From assembly GCF_004330295.1 (NCBI RefSeq), contig NZ_SJOJ01000014.1:1-64000 (forward strand): 64,000 nt of DNA. Reading direction: 5' to 3'. The position numbers and the translations under genes were made by a program. Below, piece after piece: positions 43,577 through 54,599 of this stretch. Each line of letters starts with the position of its first letter. Positions within the stretch are counted from its first letter, which is position 1. The notes beneath the pieces are model-generated. The model searched no databases. It was not told where the DNA came from and saw only the letters and a list, made by a program, of their open reading frames with translations. Origin of the DNA: Rahnella victoriana (GTDB lineage: Bacteria; Pseudomonadota; Gammaproteobacteria; Enterobacterales; Enterobacteriaceae).

Positions 43577-45228
43577 TATTTGGCCTTCTTCGGCTGAGGA
43601 TCATCTTGCCCAGGGGCGGCGAAAATCAGTGCATTACTTTTCTGGTTCAGCGTTTTCAGTACCGGTTGCAGTTCACGCAGGGTTTTATCCAGACTCTGCA
43701 TGTCGCCAACCAGATTGCCATACGCCGGAGAACCAGGCTGGAAGCCTTTCAGGCTGCGGTTAAGCTGAATCAACGTCTGCTGCATATCTTGCGGCAGGTT
43801 CTTCATCTCTTTGCTGCTCACAATCGCATTCAGTGATTCGATTGTTTTCTGCGTCGCCCGCATCGTTCTCTGACTTTCGGCCAGCGTACTGGTGGCCTCA
43901 CGCATCATCGGTTCGATCGGCAGATTGTTGATTTTATCCAGCGTGGTCATCAGTTTCTGCTGAATTTGCGCGAAACCACCGCTCACGGTCGGCAGCAGTT
44001 TATGGCCGGAAATTTCCAGCGGACCTTTCCACGGCTTCTCGTTTGGATAGAAATCGAGGTCAATGTACATCGCGCCCGTTAACAGGTTCGCAGATTTCAT
44101 CGACGCACGCAGACCATGCGCGATACCGTCACGGATATGATCTTCAATATTGAAATTACTGCCCAGCATTTGCGCAAAGCGATCGGGTTCAATACGGATC
44201 AGTATCGGAATGCGGTAATCCTCAGACATCTGCTGTTTCAGCGCATTCAGCGGATAAGGCACTTCTGCCACGGTACCCAGACGAATGCCGCGGAATTCAA
44301 CAGGCGCGCCAGGTTGCAGGCCGCGAATAGAATCCGAGAAGAACATCACGTAATCCATGTGGCGGGTATACAGTGATTCCTGAATGCTTTTCTGATCGTC
44401 AAACAGCTTATAATCATCGCCGTTTTTCGCTTCATTGCCTTGCGTCCAGCCATTCGGGATATCAAAGCTGACGCCACCGCTGAACAGCGTGGTCAGTGAC
44501 CCCATTTCCACCCGCATACCGGCGGCAGACATATCAAAGTTCACGCCACTGTCTTTCCAGAAACGCACATTGTCTGTGACCAGCGTGTCGTAAGGTGCAC
44601 GGATAAAGAGCTGATATTTGATGTTACGGGCTTTCGGATCAAAGTGGCTGGTTTCCACAGTACCGACCTGGAAACCGCGGAACAGCACCGGATCGCCCGG
44701 ATTAAGCTGTCCTGAACGCTCACTTTCCAGAATTACGCGGATACCTTTAGCATCAGGCGAAGCCAGCGGCGGGGAATCATCCAGTTTATATTCTGATTTT
44801 TCGCCGCCTTTGTTACCCGGCTGCAACTGAATATAAGCACCGGACAACAACGTGCCCAAACCGGAAATTCCTTCCCGTCCGATTTGCGGTTTCACCACCC
44901 AGAACACAGAATCGTCACGGAGCATTTTTTCCATGCCGGTATTCAGGCGCGCCTTAATGATGACCTGTTGCAGGTCTTCACTCAGGGTCACACTCTCCAC
45001 TTTCCCCACGTCGACGTTACGGCTTTTGATGGTGGTTTTCCCGCCCTCAATGCCTTCCGCCGTGGTAGTGATCAGCGTAACTTCCGGTCCCTGATGGCTG
45101 TAATGATAAAACAGGATCCATGCACCAATCAGCGCCGTGACAATCGGCACGATCCACACCGGAGACCAGCGTTTAATTTTTTCGACTTTGGCAGTTCCGT
45201 CATTCTCTGCCATGTTATTTCCTGCCAT
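43576..45228 (-). CDS. pqiB: MCE-domain protein PqiB
   Basis: This 550-residue protein has one N-terminal membrane helix (about 24-42) and three MCE domains in tandem (starting near residues 48, 165 and 290; motifs GIEGGKTTIKSRNVDVGKVE, QLNPGDPVLFRGFQVGTVE, GLQPGAPVEFRGIRLGTVAE), then a long helical C-terminus that forms the needle. PqiB forms hexameric tunnels between the membranes for lipids. The ATG at 45228 has AAGGAG upstream and overlaps pqiA by 14 bp. Confidence 0.95.
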   Translation of the reverse strand: MAGNNMAENDGTAKVEKIKRWSPVWIVPIVTALIGAWILFYHYSHQGPEVTLITTTAEGIEGGKTTIKSRNVDVGKVESVTLSEDLQQVIIKARLNTGMEKMLRDDSVFWVVKPQIGREGISGLGTLLSGAYIQLQPGNKGGEKSEYKLDDSPPLASPDAKGIRVILESERSGQLNPGDPVLFRGFQVGTVETSHFDPKARNIKYQLFIRAPYDTLVTDNVRFWKDSGVNFDMSAAGMRVEMGSLTTLFSGGVSFDIPNGWTQGNEAKNGDDYKLFDDQKSIQESLYTRHMDYVMFFSDSIRGLQPGAPVEFRGIRLGTVAEVPYPLNALKQQMSEDYRIPILIRIEPDRFAQMLGSNFNIEDHIRDGIAHGLRASMKSANLLTGAMYIDLDFYPNEKPWKGPLEISGHKLLPTVSGGFAQIQQKLMTTLDKINNLPIEPMMREATSTLAESQRTMRATQKTIESLNAIVSSKEMKNLPQDMQQTLIQLNRSLKGFQPGSPAYGNLVGDMQSLDKTLRELQPVLKTLNQKSNALIFAAPGQDDPQPKKAK

Positions 45229-46552
45229 CTTGTGGCTCCTTTGTAGACTTCATTCCAGCACGATCCCAAATGAGCCTTGGGTCAAATGTCATTGCAGCGA
45301 ACATGGTGAGAATGACAACGCCGGCAAAAAGCAGCGCGCCAATATCCGGATAAATACTCATCAGTTGCCCCATTCTTACCAGTGCCGCAAGTACCGCAAT
45401 GACAAACACATCAATCATTGACCAGCGACCAACAAACTCAACCACTTCATACACAACGTGTAACCGCTCCCTGTCGATCTGTTTATCGCTGTTGGCATCC
45501 CAGCATAACCAGCCGATGGCGATCATTTTCAATGTCGGCACCATGATACTGGCGATCAAAATAACCAGTGCCACAGGGTATGAACCTTCACTCCACAACA
45601 ACGCGACCCCGGCCATGATCGTAGACGGGATAGGATTTCCCAGCACCTGCGTGATCATAATCGGCAGTAAATTCGCCGGGATATATAACAGAATGGACGT
45701 GACCAGCAGCGCCATCGTCCATTGCAGGCTGTTCTTCCGGCGGGCATGGCCCTGCGTTTTGCAGCGGCCACATTCTTTCTGATCCACCGGCAAAATCGCC
45801 ATACAGCAATGGCAGGAACGCAATCCCTGACGCAGGCCGCTTTCGCCCACGCGCAGCGGCTGCGCAACCGGCGGTGCCGGCTCGATGTGATTCCACATCC
45901 ACAAACGATCGGTGCACTGAAATGCGCGCAGTTGCAGCAGGCAGAACAGAACATAAGGATAAAAACTGGTGCCCACGCCCACATCCCCGTAGGCCATCAG
46001 TTTCACGAAACTGACCAGCACGCCCGCGAGGAAAATCTCGACCATGCACCAGGCTTTCAGCCGGAATAAGGTACGGGCAATGCCGACTTTCCAGCGAAGA
46101 GGAATATTGAAACCCTGACAAAGGATAATAATAGACAGCATGCAGACGGCGGGAAGCAGTTGCACCACCACCATAAACAGCGACGCCATGCTGGCGTAGT
46201 CTTCTGAAACCAGAACCTGAGGGATTTGTACCAGCGTCACTTCGCTGCTCAGCCCCGCAACATTCATATTAACGAAAGGAAAAAGGTTGGCCAGCAACAG
46301 CATGAATAAGGCGCTGATGGCATAACCGACAGGACGTCTGCGTGGCTCATTCCAGCGGGATGTCAGCGTGGTATGGCAACGAGGACATACGGCTTTTTGC
46401 CCGATTTTCAGACCAGGTATTGCCACCAGAATGTCGCACTGGGGGCATAAGATGTGCGGGTCATGGGCGTCAGAACACACTATCGACTCCTCAACAGCGG
46501 AAAGACTATGAATATCGGCAACCGGTCTTCCCTTAATCCGGTTGCCAATCAT
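45215..46552 (-). CDS. pqiA: inner-membrane protein PqiA
   Basis: This 445-residue protein has two PqiA domains with about eight membrane helices. Each is preceded by a zinc-ribbon-like CxxC pair: CPQCDILVAIP with CPRC near residues 37 and 57, and CHCCMAILPVDQKECGRC near 247. It is the inner-membrane partner of PqiB in the paraquat-inducible envelope system. It is about 28 residues longer at the N-terminus than E. coli PqiA, so a later start is possible. It follows uup by 9 bp and belongs to the same transcript. Confidence 0.94.
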   Translation of the reverse strand: MIGNRIKGRPVADIHSLSAVEESIVCSDAHDPHILCPQCDILVAIPGLKIGQKAVCPRCHTTLTSRWNEPRRRPVGYAISALFMLLLANLFPFVNMNVAGLSSEVTLVQIPQVLVSEDYASMASLFMVVVQLLPAVCMLSIIILCQGFNIPLRWKVGIARTLFRLKAWCMVEIFLAGVLVSFVKLMAYGDVGVGTSFYPYVLFCLLQLRAFQCTDRLWMWNHIEPAPPVAQPLRVGESGLRQGLRSCHCCMAILPVDQKECGRCKTQGHARRKNSLQWTMALLVTSILLYIPANLLPIMITQVLGNPIPSTIMAGVALLWSEGSYPVALVILIASIMVPTLKMIAIGWLCWDANSDKQIDRERLHVVYEVVEFVGRWSMIDVFVIAVLAALVRMGQLMSIYPDIGALLFAGVVILTMFAAMTFDPRLIWDRAGMKSTKEPQDGRK

Positions 46553-46561
46553 GATGCAGTG

Positions 46562-48466
46562 TTAGCCGTTTTTCTGCGCTTCCAGCGCTTCCCAACGTTC
46601 AAACGCCTGCTCTAACTCCTGCTCTGCAGCAGCGAAAGCATTGAGCACTTGCTGAGTTTCTTCATGAGGAAGTGTGAAGAAGTTCGCATCGCTCATTTGC
46701 TGTTGCAGTGCACTGATTTTTTCTTCCAGCGCGCTGATTTGCGCAGGCAATTGTTCCAGTTCACGTTGTTGATTATAGCTGAGCTTATTCGCCGTGCGTT
46801 TTGCCGGTTCTGCCTTAGGTTGCGCAGCCGGTTTATTTTCGGTTGCAGCCGCAGGACGGATTGGCCTCTGGTTGCGGCGCTGATGCTGTGCGTCATGGTA
46901 ACCGCCGACATAACTGTTGATGACGCCGTCGCCTTCATAAATCCAGCACTCGGTTGCGGAGTTATCAACAAACTCACGGTCATGGCTCACCAGCATCACG
47001 GTACCCTGATAGCTGTCGATCATCTCTTCCAGCAGTTCGAGGGTTTCCACATCCAGGTCGTTGGTCGGCTCATCGAGGATCAACAGGTTACTTGGACGCA
47101 GGAACAATTTAGCCAGCAACAGACGGTTACGCTCACCGCCAGACAATGCTTTCACCGGGGTCATTGCGCGTTTCGGGTGGAACAGGAAGTCCTGTAAATA
47201 GCCCAGCACGTGGCGCGCGCGGCCGTTAACCATCACTTCCTGCTTACCTTCTGCAAGGTTATCCATCACCGTACGTTCAGGATCCAGCTCAGCACGGTGC
47301 TGGTCGAAGTACGCCACTTCCAGCTTGGTGCCGCAGTGAACACGGCCACTGTCTGCCTTAATCTGACTTAACATCAGTTTTAGCAAGGTGGTTTTGCCAC
47401 AACCGTTCGGACCGACCAGCGCGATTTTATCGCCGCGCATGACCTGAGCGGAGAAATGGCTGACCAGTTGTTTACCGGCCACCGAGTAGCTGACGTCTTC
47501 CATTTCGAAGACAATCTTGCCGGAACTCGCGGCTTCAACCACCTGCATTTTAGCCGTGCCCATCACTTCACGGCGATCTGAACGCTCTTTACGCAGGGCT
47601 TTCAGGGCGCGGACGCGGCCTTCGTTACGTGTACGGCGGGCTTTGATACCCTGACGGATCCACACTTCTTCCTGCGCCAGTTTTTTATCAAACTCGGCGT
47701 TCTGCAACTCTTCGACACGCAGCGCCTCTTCTTTCGCCAGCAGATACGCTTCGTAATTGCCCGGATAGGAGACCAGTTTGCCGCGATCGAGATCGACAAT
47801 ACGCGTCGCCATGTTGCGGATGAAAGAACGGTCATGGGAAATGAAGATAATGCTGCCCTGGAATTCTTTCAGGAATTCTTCCAGCCACGCGATACTCTCG
47901 ATATCCAGGTGGTTGGTCGGTTCGTCGAGCAGCAGAATGTGCGGCGCGCTGACCAGCGCACGACCCAGTGCCGCTTTACGCAGCCAGCCGCCGGACAGGG
48001 ATTTCAGCTCTGTATCCGCATCCAGACCCAGTTTCAGCAGCACTTCATTAATGCGGCTGTCGAGTTGCCACAAGCCCTGGTGATCAAGGATTTCCATCAC
48101 CTGAGCCAGTTTGTTCATGTTCTTCTCGCTCGGGTCGCTTTCGACCAGATGCGAAATCGCGTGATACGCTTTCAGATGCTCGGCCTGTTCGAACACACCT
48201 TCCGAGACGAAATCAAACACCGTACCTTCAACATTGCGCGGCGGATCCTGTTGCAGACGCGCCACAATCAAATCCTGCTCATACACAATGCGCCCGTCAT
48301 CGAGCGGCACTTCACGGTTGAGGATTTTCATCAGCGTCGATTTACCGGCGCCGTTACGGCCAACCAGACAGACGCGCTCATTCGGCTCGATGTGTAATTC
48401 GGTGTTATCCAACAGCGGCGAGTCACTGAATGACAGCCAGGCACCTGACATACTAATTAACGACAT
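46562..48466 (-). CDS. uup: ABC-F ATPase Uup
   Basis: This 634-residue protein has two ABC domains with Walker A GRNGAGKSTLMKI (about 36-43) and GPNGCGKTTLLKL (about 352), signatures LSGGWLRKAALGRAL and LSGGERNRLLLAKLF, a linker helix pair, and a C-terminal coiled coil (about 560-634) that binds DNA. Uup affects transposon excision and ribosome-associated functions. The gene is 5 bp after rlmKL and before pqiA, as in E. coli. Confidence 0.96.
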   Translation of the reverse strand: MSLISMSGAWLSFSDSPLLDNTELHIEPNERVCLVGRNGAGKSTLMKILNREVPLDDGRIVYEQDLIVARLQQDPPRNVEGTVFDFVSEGVFEQAEHLKAYHAISHLVESDPSEKNMNKLAQVMEILDHQGLWQLDSRINEVLLKLGLDADTELKSLSGGWLRKAALGRALVSAPHILLLDEPTNHLDIESIAWLEEFLKEFQGSIIFISHDRSFIRNMATRIVDLDRGKLVSYPGNYEAYLLAKEEALRVEELQNAEFDKKLAQEEVWIRQGIKARRTRNEGRVRALKALRKERSDRREVMGTAKMQVVEAASSGKIVFEMEDVSYSVAGKQLVSHFSAQVMRGDKIALVGPNGCGKTTLLKLMLSQIKADSGRVHCGTKLEVAYFDQHRAELDPERTVMDNLAEGKQEVMVNGRARHVLGYLQDFLFHPKRAMTPVKALSGGERNRLLLAKLFLRPSNLLILDEPTNDLDVETLELLEEMIDSYQGTVMLVSHDREFVDNSATECWIYEGDGVINSYVGGYHDAQHQRRNQRPIRPAAATENKPAAQPKAEPAKRTANKLSYNQQRELEQLPAQISALEEKISALQQQMSDANFFTLPHEETQQVLNAFAAAEQELEQAFERWEALEAQKNG

Positions 48467-48471
48467 AAACT

Positions 48472-50592
48472 TTATTTTTCCTCGCCGGCATGGGACAGCA
48501 GCCAGCAGTTATGAATCTGACGATTACGGGCGAAATCCTGTGACAGGGTTTGGCTGGTGATTTCTTTCGCGCTCAGCCCCAGTTTACTCAGTCCGTCGAG
48601 ATCCATCTGGAAACCGCGCTTGTTGTTGGAGAACATAATGGTGCCGTTGCGACGTAAAATGCGTTTCAGATCTTTCATCAGAGCCAGATGATCACGCTGT
48701 ACGTCAAAACTTTCGGCCATACGTTTTGAGTTGGAGAACGTCGGTGGATCGATAAAGATCACATCGAATTGTTCATCGCACATGCCCAGATAAGACAGGC
48801 AATCCGCCTGGATCAGGCGATGCTGACGGCCGGTCAGGCCATTGGCACGCAGGTTTTTTTCCGCCCATTCCAGATAGGTACGGGACATATCGACGGTCGT
48901 CGTGCTGCGTGCGCCGCCCAGACCGGCGTGCACACTGGCAGTTCCGGTGTAGGCAAACAGGTTCAGGAAGTCTTTTCCTTTGCTCATTTCACCGAGCATT
49001 TTGCGCGCGATGCGGTGATCAAGGAACAAACCGGTGTCGAGATAATCCGTCAGGTTAACCCACAGTTTAGCGTTGAATTCTTCAACCAGCAGGAACTCGC
49101 CTTTCTGCGCCAGTTTCTCGTACTGGCTGGTGCCTTTCTGGCGCTCACGGGTTTTCAGGATCAGCTGGCTGGAGGAAATATCCAGCACAGACATCGTGGC
49201 GTTAATCACGTCGAACAGACGCTGACGGGCTTTTTGCGCATCAACGGTTTTTGGCGGCGCATATTCCTGCACCACCACTTTGCTGCCGTAACGGTCAACC
49301 GCCACGTTGTAATCCGGTAAATCAGCGTCATACAGGCGATAGCATTCGATGCCCTGCTGTTTGGCCCATTTCTCCAGTTTCTTAACATTTTTACGCAGAC
49401 GGTTAGCGTAATCTTCCGCCATTTGCGTACCGGCAGCACCCGTCGGGTTTTCTGCCAGCTGATAGTTTTTCTGCACGCATTCCAGCGGGCCGTTCTTGGC
49501 TTTGAACTGACGCTCAGCGCGCAGTTGCAGGCAGCTCAGCAGTTCCGGTGACGCACTGAACAGTGACAACTGCCAGCCGCCAAATTTGGTCTTCATGATG
49601 CGGCCAAGCATATTGTGCAGGGCAATCAGGGCCGGTTCGCTTTCCAGACGCTCGCCGTATGGCGGGTTACTGATCACCGTACCCACCGGGCCTTCCGGCA
49701 GCGGATTGACCAGTTTACCGACTTCGGCGGCCTCGAAGCTTATCAGTTCAGCGACACCGGCACGACGGGCGTTAGCACGCGCCATTTCGATCACGCGACG
49801 ATCGATATCGGAACCAAAGAAGCGGGAAGGGGTTTCCTGCACGGCACGGCGGGTGCGCACCTGGGCTTCGGCAGTCAGTTCGCGCCACAGTTCGGCGTCA
49901 AACTTGTTCCAGCCGGTGAAACCCCAGTGCTGACGATGCAGACCCGGTGCGCGATCGGCGGCGATCATCGCGGCTTCGATCAGCAGCGTACCGGAGCCAC
50001 ACATCGGATCGACCATCGGCGTACCGGCCTGCCAGCCGGAACGCATCACAATGGCAGCCGCCAGGTTTTCTTTCAGCGGAGCCTGACCGGTCAGGTCACG
50101 GTAGCCACGCTGATGCAGGCCTTCGCCGCTGAGATCCAGCGCGACGCTGGCGGTATCACGTTGCAGGAAGACGTTGACGCGGATGTCAGGCTGCTGTTTT
50201 GCCACGTTCGGGCGTTCGTCCATCTTGCGGGTAAAGCTGTCGACGATGGCGTCTTTTACTTTCAGCGCGCCGTACTGGCTGTTGCGGATCTCTTCATTCA
50301 GACCGCTGAAATGCACGGCAAAGGTTTTATCCACGCCGAAGACGGACGGCCAGTCGATCGCCATCACGCCAAGGTAAAGATCCAGATCGCTGTGAACTTT
50401 AAATTCGTTCAGCGGCAACAGGATGCGCGAAGCCAGACGGCTCCACAGTAAGCTACGGTACAGCAGGCGATCGTCACCTTCAAAATGCACCCCTCCCTGC
50501 ACAACTTTGCAGGCTTGCGCACCCAGCGTTTCCAGTTCGCTTTTTAACAGTTCTTCCAGTCCACGCGCCGTGCTGGCAAACAAAGAGTTCAT
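48472..50592 (-). CDS. rlmKL: bifunctional 23S rRNA methyltransferase RlmKL
   Basis: This 706-residue fusion has an N-terminal THUMP domain, an RlmL methyltransferase ([30 protein letters not shown]) that makes m2G2445, and a C-terminal RlmK methyltransferase ([33 protein letters not shown]) that makes m7G2069. Length matches E. coli RlmKL. It heads the rlmKL-uup-pqiABC cluster and is divergent from ycbX. Confidence 0.97.
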   Translation of the reverse strand: MNSLFASTARGLEELLKSELETLGAQACKVVQGGVHFEGDDRLLYRSLLWSRLASRILLPLNEFKVHSDLDLYLGVMAIDWPSVFGVDKTFAVHFSGLNEEIRNSQYGALKVKDAIVDSFTRKMDERPNVAKQQPDIRVNVFLQRDTASVALDLSGEGLHQRGYRDLTGQAPLKENLAAAIVMRSGWQAGTPMVDPMCGSGTLLIEAAMIAADRAPGLHRQHWGFTGWNKFDAELWRELTAEAQVRTRRAVQETPSRFFGSDIDRRVIEMARANARRAGVAELISFEAAEVGKLVNPLPEGPVGTVISNPPYGERLESEPALIALHNMLGRIMKTKFGGWQLSLFSASPELLSCLQLRAERQFKAKNGPLECVQKNYQLAENPTGAAGTQMAEDYANRLRKNVKKLEKWAKQQGIECYRLYDADLPDYNVAVDRYGSKVVVQEYAPPKTVDAQKARQRLFDVINATMSVLDISSSQLILKTRERQKGTSQYEKLAQKGEFLLVEEFNAKLWVNLTDYLDTGLFLDHRIARKMLGEMSKGKDFLNLFAYTGTASVHAGLGGARSTTTVDMSRTYLEWAEKNLRANGLTGRQHRLIQADCLSYLGMCDEQFDVIFIDPPTFSNSKRMAESFDVQRDHLALMKDLKRILRRNGTIMFSNNKRGFQMDLDGLSKLGLSAKEITSQTLSQDFARNRQIHNCWLLSHAGEEK

Positions 50593-50702
50593 ATCGACAT
50601 ATCACCAAAAATAAAATTGTTGCGCATTATAGCTAATCCCCGCCGCTTGTCATAAAGTCTCTGGTTCTTCTTAAGACTTTACATTCTGAGAGGCAGTCTT
50701 CA

Positions 50703-51806
50703 GTGCCCATTCTTTCACGTTTATTCGTTCACCCGGTCAAATCCATGCGCGGCCTGCAAGTTTCGCACTCGCTGGTCACTGCCACCGGTCTGGCATTTGA
50801 TCGCCAGTTCATGATCACCGATCCGCAAGGCATGTTCATTACAGCCCGCCAGTATCCGAATCTGGTCCTGTTCACGCCGGTTTTGCTGCCCGATGGACTG
50901 ATGATTTGTGCGCCGGAAGGCGACAGCATCAGCGTCAAATTTCATGATTTCGCCGGCGATAACTCGCCGACGAAAGTCTGGGGCAATCAGTTTACCTCAC
51001 TCATCGCGCCGGAACCCGTAAATCACTGGTTAAGTGGTTATTTAAAGCGGGATGTGCAACTGCGGTGGGTAGGCGATGAACCCACGCGCCGGGTGAAGAA
51101 GCATCCTGACGTGCCGTTGTCCTTTGCTGACGGTTTCCCGTATCTGCTGATCAATGAAGCCTCCATGCAGGATTTGCAGCGCCGTTGCCCGGGCGGCGTG
51201 CGCATTGAACAGTTCCGGCCGAATATCGTGGTCAGCGGCGCAGAGGCTTATGCCGAAGACAGCTGGCAGACGATCCGCATCGGTGAGGTTATTTTTGATC
51301 TGGTGAAACCGTGCAGTCGCTGTATTTTTACCACGGTCAGCATTGAGAAAGGTCGCAAACACCCACGTGGCGAACCGCTGAAAACCCTGCAAAGTTACCG
51401 CACTGCCAGCGACGGCGATGTCGATTTCGGTCAGAACATGATTGCCCGCAACAGCGGCGTGATCCGCGCAGGTGACAGCGTGCAGGTACTGGCGATCAAG
51501 CCGCCGCGTCCGTACGGCGCGGGCGAAGTCATTGAAAATGTCGACGCACCAAAGAACACCGCGCAAGACGTCAGCATTAATTATCAGGGCACACAGTTTA
51601 CCGGCAACAATCAGCAAATTTTGCTTGAGCAGCTGGAATTGCAGGGATTACGTATCCCCTATTCCTGTCGTGCCGGGATTTGCGGAGCATGCAGAATGAC
51701 GCTGAAAGAAGGGCAAGTGTCGCCGCTGAAAGAAAGTGCAGTGGGGAAAGACGGAACGATCTTGTCGTGCAGTTGCATACCGGCAACGGATATTGTGCTC
51801 GGCTAA
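50703..51806 (+). CDS. ycbX: MOSC and ferredoxin domain protein YcbX
   Basis: This 367-residue protein has an N-terminal MOSC beta-barrel ([19 protein letters not shown] at the start), a MOSC domain with the conserved Cys in [12 protein letters not shown], and a C-terminal 2Fe-2S ferredoxin domain ([16 protein letters not shown] plus a later Cys). YcbX acts with the Moco enzyme system in reduction of N-hydroxylated compounds. It is full length. Confidence 0.95.
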   Translation: MPILSRLFVHPVKSMRGLQVSHSLVTATGLAFDRQFMITDPQGMFITARQYPNLVLFTPVLLPDGLMICAPEGDSISVKFHDFAGDNSPTKVWGNQFTSLIAPEPVNHWLSGYLKRDVQLRWVGDEPTRRVKKHPDVPLSFADGFPYLLINEASMQDLQRRCPGGVRIEQFRPNIVVSGAEAYAEDSWQTIRIGEVIFDLVKPCSRCIFTTVSIEKGRKHPRGEPLKTLQSYRTASDGDVDFGQNMIARNSGVIRAGDSVQVLAIKPPRPYGAGEVIENVDAPKNTAQDVSINYQGTQFTGNNQQILLEQLELQGLRIPYSCRAGICGACRMTLKEGQVSPLKESAVGKDGTILSCSCIPATDIVLG

Positions 51807-51818
51807 AAATATTTCGCC

Positions 51819-51945
51819 ATTACCCAAAATAGTTCGAGTCGCAGTAACGCGGCAAGTGAAGGGATCCCGATGAGCTTACACAGGTCAGTGATTCGGGTGA
51901 CTGAGCGCAGCCAACGCATCTGCAACTTGAAATATGGAGGGTAAT
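51819..51945. repeat. ERIC element (127 bp), second copy
   Basis: It has GAGCTTACACAGGTCAGTGA and the terminal inversions ATTACCC/GGGTAAT over exactly 127 bp, with about the same divergence pattern as the copy at 19543. It lies between convergent ycbX and zapC and abuts the zapC stop codon at 51946-51948. Confidence 0.88.
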
Positions 51946-52491
51946 TTACACTGCCTGATCGTAGACATTATTATCAACGCGGAAGGCGGCAGGCATTAAA
52001 CGATCATGCATCACTTTAATGGCATCGCCGAGCACCATACCGCGCCCTGCCACAGTCAGCCTTTCCTGCGCCAGCAGGCACAGACTGGCATTATCGCCCG
52101 ATTCCACCACCAGCAACGTCGCCTGTTCACCGCTTTCCATGACCTGCACCTGAGCAAGCTGACCGTTGGCCGGCTGGAAAGGACGCATCTGCTGAGTGAA
52201 ATGCCAGCTCTTTGGCATCAGCGGTTTTAAAAAGCGATAAGCGACTAATGCATTTAAAACTAATTCGGCGCGCTGTTCAGCCGCCAGACGAATAGATTTG
52301 CATTGCTCTTCAAAATCAAAATAGAGCGCCGCATCGTCGACACAAAATGACATATTTCCGAAAGCATCAGGTGTCAGCATTTTAGCCGGGAAACGGGAAC
52401 GAAAAATCATGCCATTGGCGAGATCCAACATAAGCCGGTCATGCTCTGCATCAAAATACCAACGCCAATTATCATCTGGTTTGATTTTCAT
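51946..52491 (-). CDS. zapC: cell division protein ZapC
   Basis: This 181-residue cytoplasmic protein stabilises FtsZ bundles at the division ring. The start [20 protein letters not shown] matches E. coli ZapC, so I use the ATG at 52491, with AGGATGACGAA upstream, and not the frame-open codon 42 bp earlier. Blocks [20 protein letters not shown] and [17 protein letters not shown] are family-typical. Its stop codon abuts an ERIC element. Confidence 0.94.
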   Translation of the reverse strand: MKIKPDDNWRWYFDAEHDRLMLDLANGMIFRSRFPAKMLTPDAFGNMSFCVDDAALYFDFEEQCKSIRLAAEQRAELVLNALVAYRFLKPLMPKSWHFTQQMRPFQPANGQLAQVQVMESGEQATLLVVESGDNASLCLLAQERLTVAGRGMVLGDAIKVMHDRLMPAAFRVDNNVYDQAV

Positions 52492-52676
52492 TTCGTCATC
52501 CTGTGTGCCCTTATGCCCTCTGTCTGACTTCATTACCTGCTATTCAGGCAAGAATAGATTTTTCAGCAATGAAACGATATCAGACAAATCCTGAGCCTGA
52601 ATTACGGTCAGTGGACAAAATATAGACGAGCCGGGTTAATAAATAAACCCCTGACTCGTCTTCAGGATAAAAAATA

Positions 52677-53687
52677 TTAGATATGGGTAACAATATCTTT
52701 GATCAGACCCGGTCCCTTGAAGATAAAGCCGGAATAGATTTGAATTAAGGACGCGCCTGCGGCCATTTTTTCACGGGCTGCGGTTAATGAATCAATCCCG
52801 CCGACACCAATAACAGGCAGACGACCCTGTAATTCATTCGACAGCATGCGGATAATTTCTGTGCTGCGCAGCTGCACCGGACGACCGCTCAGGCCACCAA
52901 TTTGTTCGCAATAATTCAGCCCCTGGATCAGTTTACGATCGAGCGTGGTATTGGTCGCAATCACGCCATCCATATTATGACGCACTAAGCTGTCGGCTAT
53001 TTGGATCAATTCTTCTTCAGAAAGATCCGGCGCGATCTTCACGGCGACCGGCACATATTTCTGATGACGTTGCTGAAGCTCAAGCTGCTTATTCTTAATG
53101 GCAGCCAGAAGATCATCCAGCGCCTCGCCGTATTGTAATGAGCGTAATCCCGGCGTGTTCGGTGATGAAATATTCACCGCAATATAACCTGCGTACGGAT
53201 ATACCTTTTCCATACAGGTCAGATAATCATCTTTGCCCTGCTCGACCGGCGTGTCTTTATTCTTACCGATATTAATCCCCAGAATGCCGCCAAAATGGGA
53301 TTTTTTGACATTATTCACCAGATTATCCACGCCATGGTTATTGAAGCCCATGCGGTTAATCAGGCCTTCTGCCTCAACGATACGGAATAAACGCGGCTTA
53401 TCATTCCCTGCCTGCGCACGCGGTGTGACCGTACCAACTTCGATAAATCCAAAGCCCATTGCCCCGAGAGCATCAATACATTCGCCGTCTTTATCCAGAC
53501 CTGCGGCCAGTCCCAAAGGATTCTTAAAGGACAATCCCATGCAGGTCACCGGTTTTGTCGGTACGGACTGACGGATCAGAAATTCGAAGGGGGTGCCGGA
53601 AATGCGGCTTAACTGACGGAAGGTTAACTCATGGGCGCGCTCTGGATCGAGCTGAAACAGTGCTTTCCTTACTAGAGGATACAACAT
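52677..53687 (-). CDS. pyrD: dihydroorotate dehydrogenase (quinone), class 2
   Basis: This 336-residue flavoenzyme has an N-terminal membrane-associating helix pair ([19 protein letters not shown]) and the class-2 FMN barrel, with the catalytic Ser in [16 protein letters not shown] and the [16 protein letters not shown] phosphate-binding end. It oxidises dihydroorotate in pyrimidine synthesis, passing electrons to quinone. CCAGGAGTCTCC precedes the ATG. Confidence 0.97.
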   Translation of the reverse strand: MLYPLVRKALFQLDPERAHELTFRQLSRISGTPFEFLIRQSVPTKPVTCMGLSFKNPLGLAAGLDKDGECIDALGAMGFGFIEVGTVTPRAQAGNDKPRLFRIVEAEGLINRMGFNNHGVDNLVNNVKKSHFGGILGINIGKNKDTPVEQGKDDYLTCMEKVYPYAGYIAVNISSPNTPGLRSLQYGEALDDLLAAIKNKQLELQQRHQKYVPVAVKIAPDLSEEELIQIADSLVRHNMDGVIATNTTLDRKLIQGLNYCEQIGGLSGRPVQLRSTEIIRMLSNELQGRLPVIGVGGIDSLTAAREKMAAGASLIQIYSGFIFKGPGLIKDIVTHI

Positions 53688-53790
53688 GGAGACTCCTGGA
53701 TTCCCGGTGGCTAGACGGGGCGGTATTATCGACTAAGCGTGGGATAATTGGAAACGATAACCGGCATATTGGCTGAATAAATGCGTCGCT

Positions 53791-53806
53791 GCGCAAACGA
53801 TTACTT
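53791..53806 (-). promoter_or_regulatory. PurR-like operator of pyrD
   Basis: GCGCAAACGATTACTT matches the PurR consensus ACGCAAACGTTTNCNT at 13 of 14 fixed positions, about 105 bp upstream of the pyrD start. E. coli pyrD is a PurR target. Confidence 0.6.
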
Positions 53807-53973
53807 TTTGGTTACCTTTAATTCACTTTTCTCCCTCTTCCCGTCATGGCCGTCTGGCCCGCTAAACACGCGCTTTATCTGTTTTGAAACTTTCCATAGC
53901 CAAAATTGAGATTTCCGCTGCGCGGCTTCTGCCTGCTAGGTTTACTTCACTTCGTTAAGAAAAATGATAGTTC

Positions 53974-53990
53974 TATAACAGATTGTTATA
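53974..53990 (+). promoter_or_regulatory. perfect palindrome in the ssuE leader
   Basis: TATAACA, a GAT centre and TGTTATA form a perfect 7+3+7 inverted repeat directly before the ribosome site AAGGAAT. It could be a regulator site or an mRNA hairpin; the E. coli regulator of this operon is Cbl. Confidence 0.4.
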
Positions 53991-54002
53991 AGGAATAAGC
54001 AA

Positions 54003-54584
54003 ATGCGTGTAGTGACACTGGCAGGCAGCCCGCGACAACCTTCCCGATCCTCTTCCCTGCTGGCGCTGAGTCATCAGTGGCTGGCGAGCCGGGGCGTTGA
54101 AGTTTTTACCTACAATATTCAGGATTTTTCTGCTGATGACCTGCTGTTCGCCAATTTCGGCAGCCCGCAGTTAAAGCAGCTGAATGCCGAGCTGGCGAGT
54201 GCGGACGGGCTGATTGTCGCCACACCGGTATATAAAGCCTCTTTTTCCGGCGCACTGAAAACCCTGCTCGATTTACTGCCGGAACGCGCACTGGATCATA
54301 AGGTGGTGTTGCCGCTGGCCACCGCCGGATCGATCGGCCATATGCTGGCGGTGGATTACGCCCTCAAACCGGTTCTGGCCTCGCTGAAAGCGCAGGAAGT
54401 GTTACAGGGCGTTTTCGCCGATGACAGCCTGATCACCGATTACCAGACGTTCCCGGCAAAACTCGCGCCCGCCCTGGAAGAGCGCCTGACTGAATCTCTG
54501 GAAAACTTTTATCTGGCGCTGAGCCGCCGTCGCCCGGCACTGCCGTCTGTCGCTTCCCTTTCTGCGCAAGCCCTGCGCGTCTGA
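54003..54584 (+). CDS. ssuE: NADPH-dependent FMN reductase of sulfonate assimilation
   Basis: This 193-residue flavin reductase supplies FMNH2 to SsuD. The N-terminal [20 protein letters not shown] is the flavin-binding motif of this family, and [20 protein letters not shown] follows. It is the first gene of ssuEADCB, active under sulfate limitation. AAGGAAT lies 7 bases before the ATG. Confidence 0.95.
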   Translation: MRVVTLAGSPRQPSRSSSLLALSHQWLASRGVEVFTYNIQDFSADDLLFANFGSPQLKQLNAELASADGLIVATPVYKASFSGALKTLLDLLPERALDHKVVLPLATAGSIGHMLAVDYALKPVLASLKAQEVLQGVFADDSLITDYQTFPAKLAPALEERLTESLENFYLALSRRRPALPSVASLSAQALRV

Positions 54585-54599
54585 CGTTAAAAGGAATTA

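Larger units (their letters stand above)
53688..54002. promoter_or_regulatory. pyrD/ssuE divergent control region
   Basis: No gene is present in the 315 bp between the divergent starts. It contains a PurR-like box and a palindrome before ssuE, listed separately, and a pyrD leader with a possible small hairpin near the ribosome site. Confidence 0.5.
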
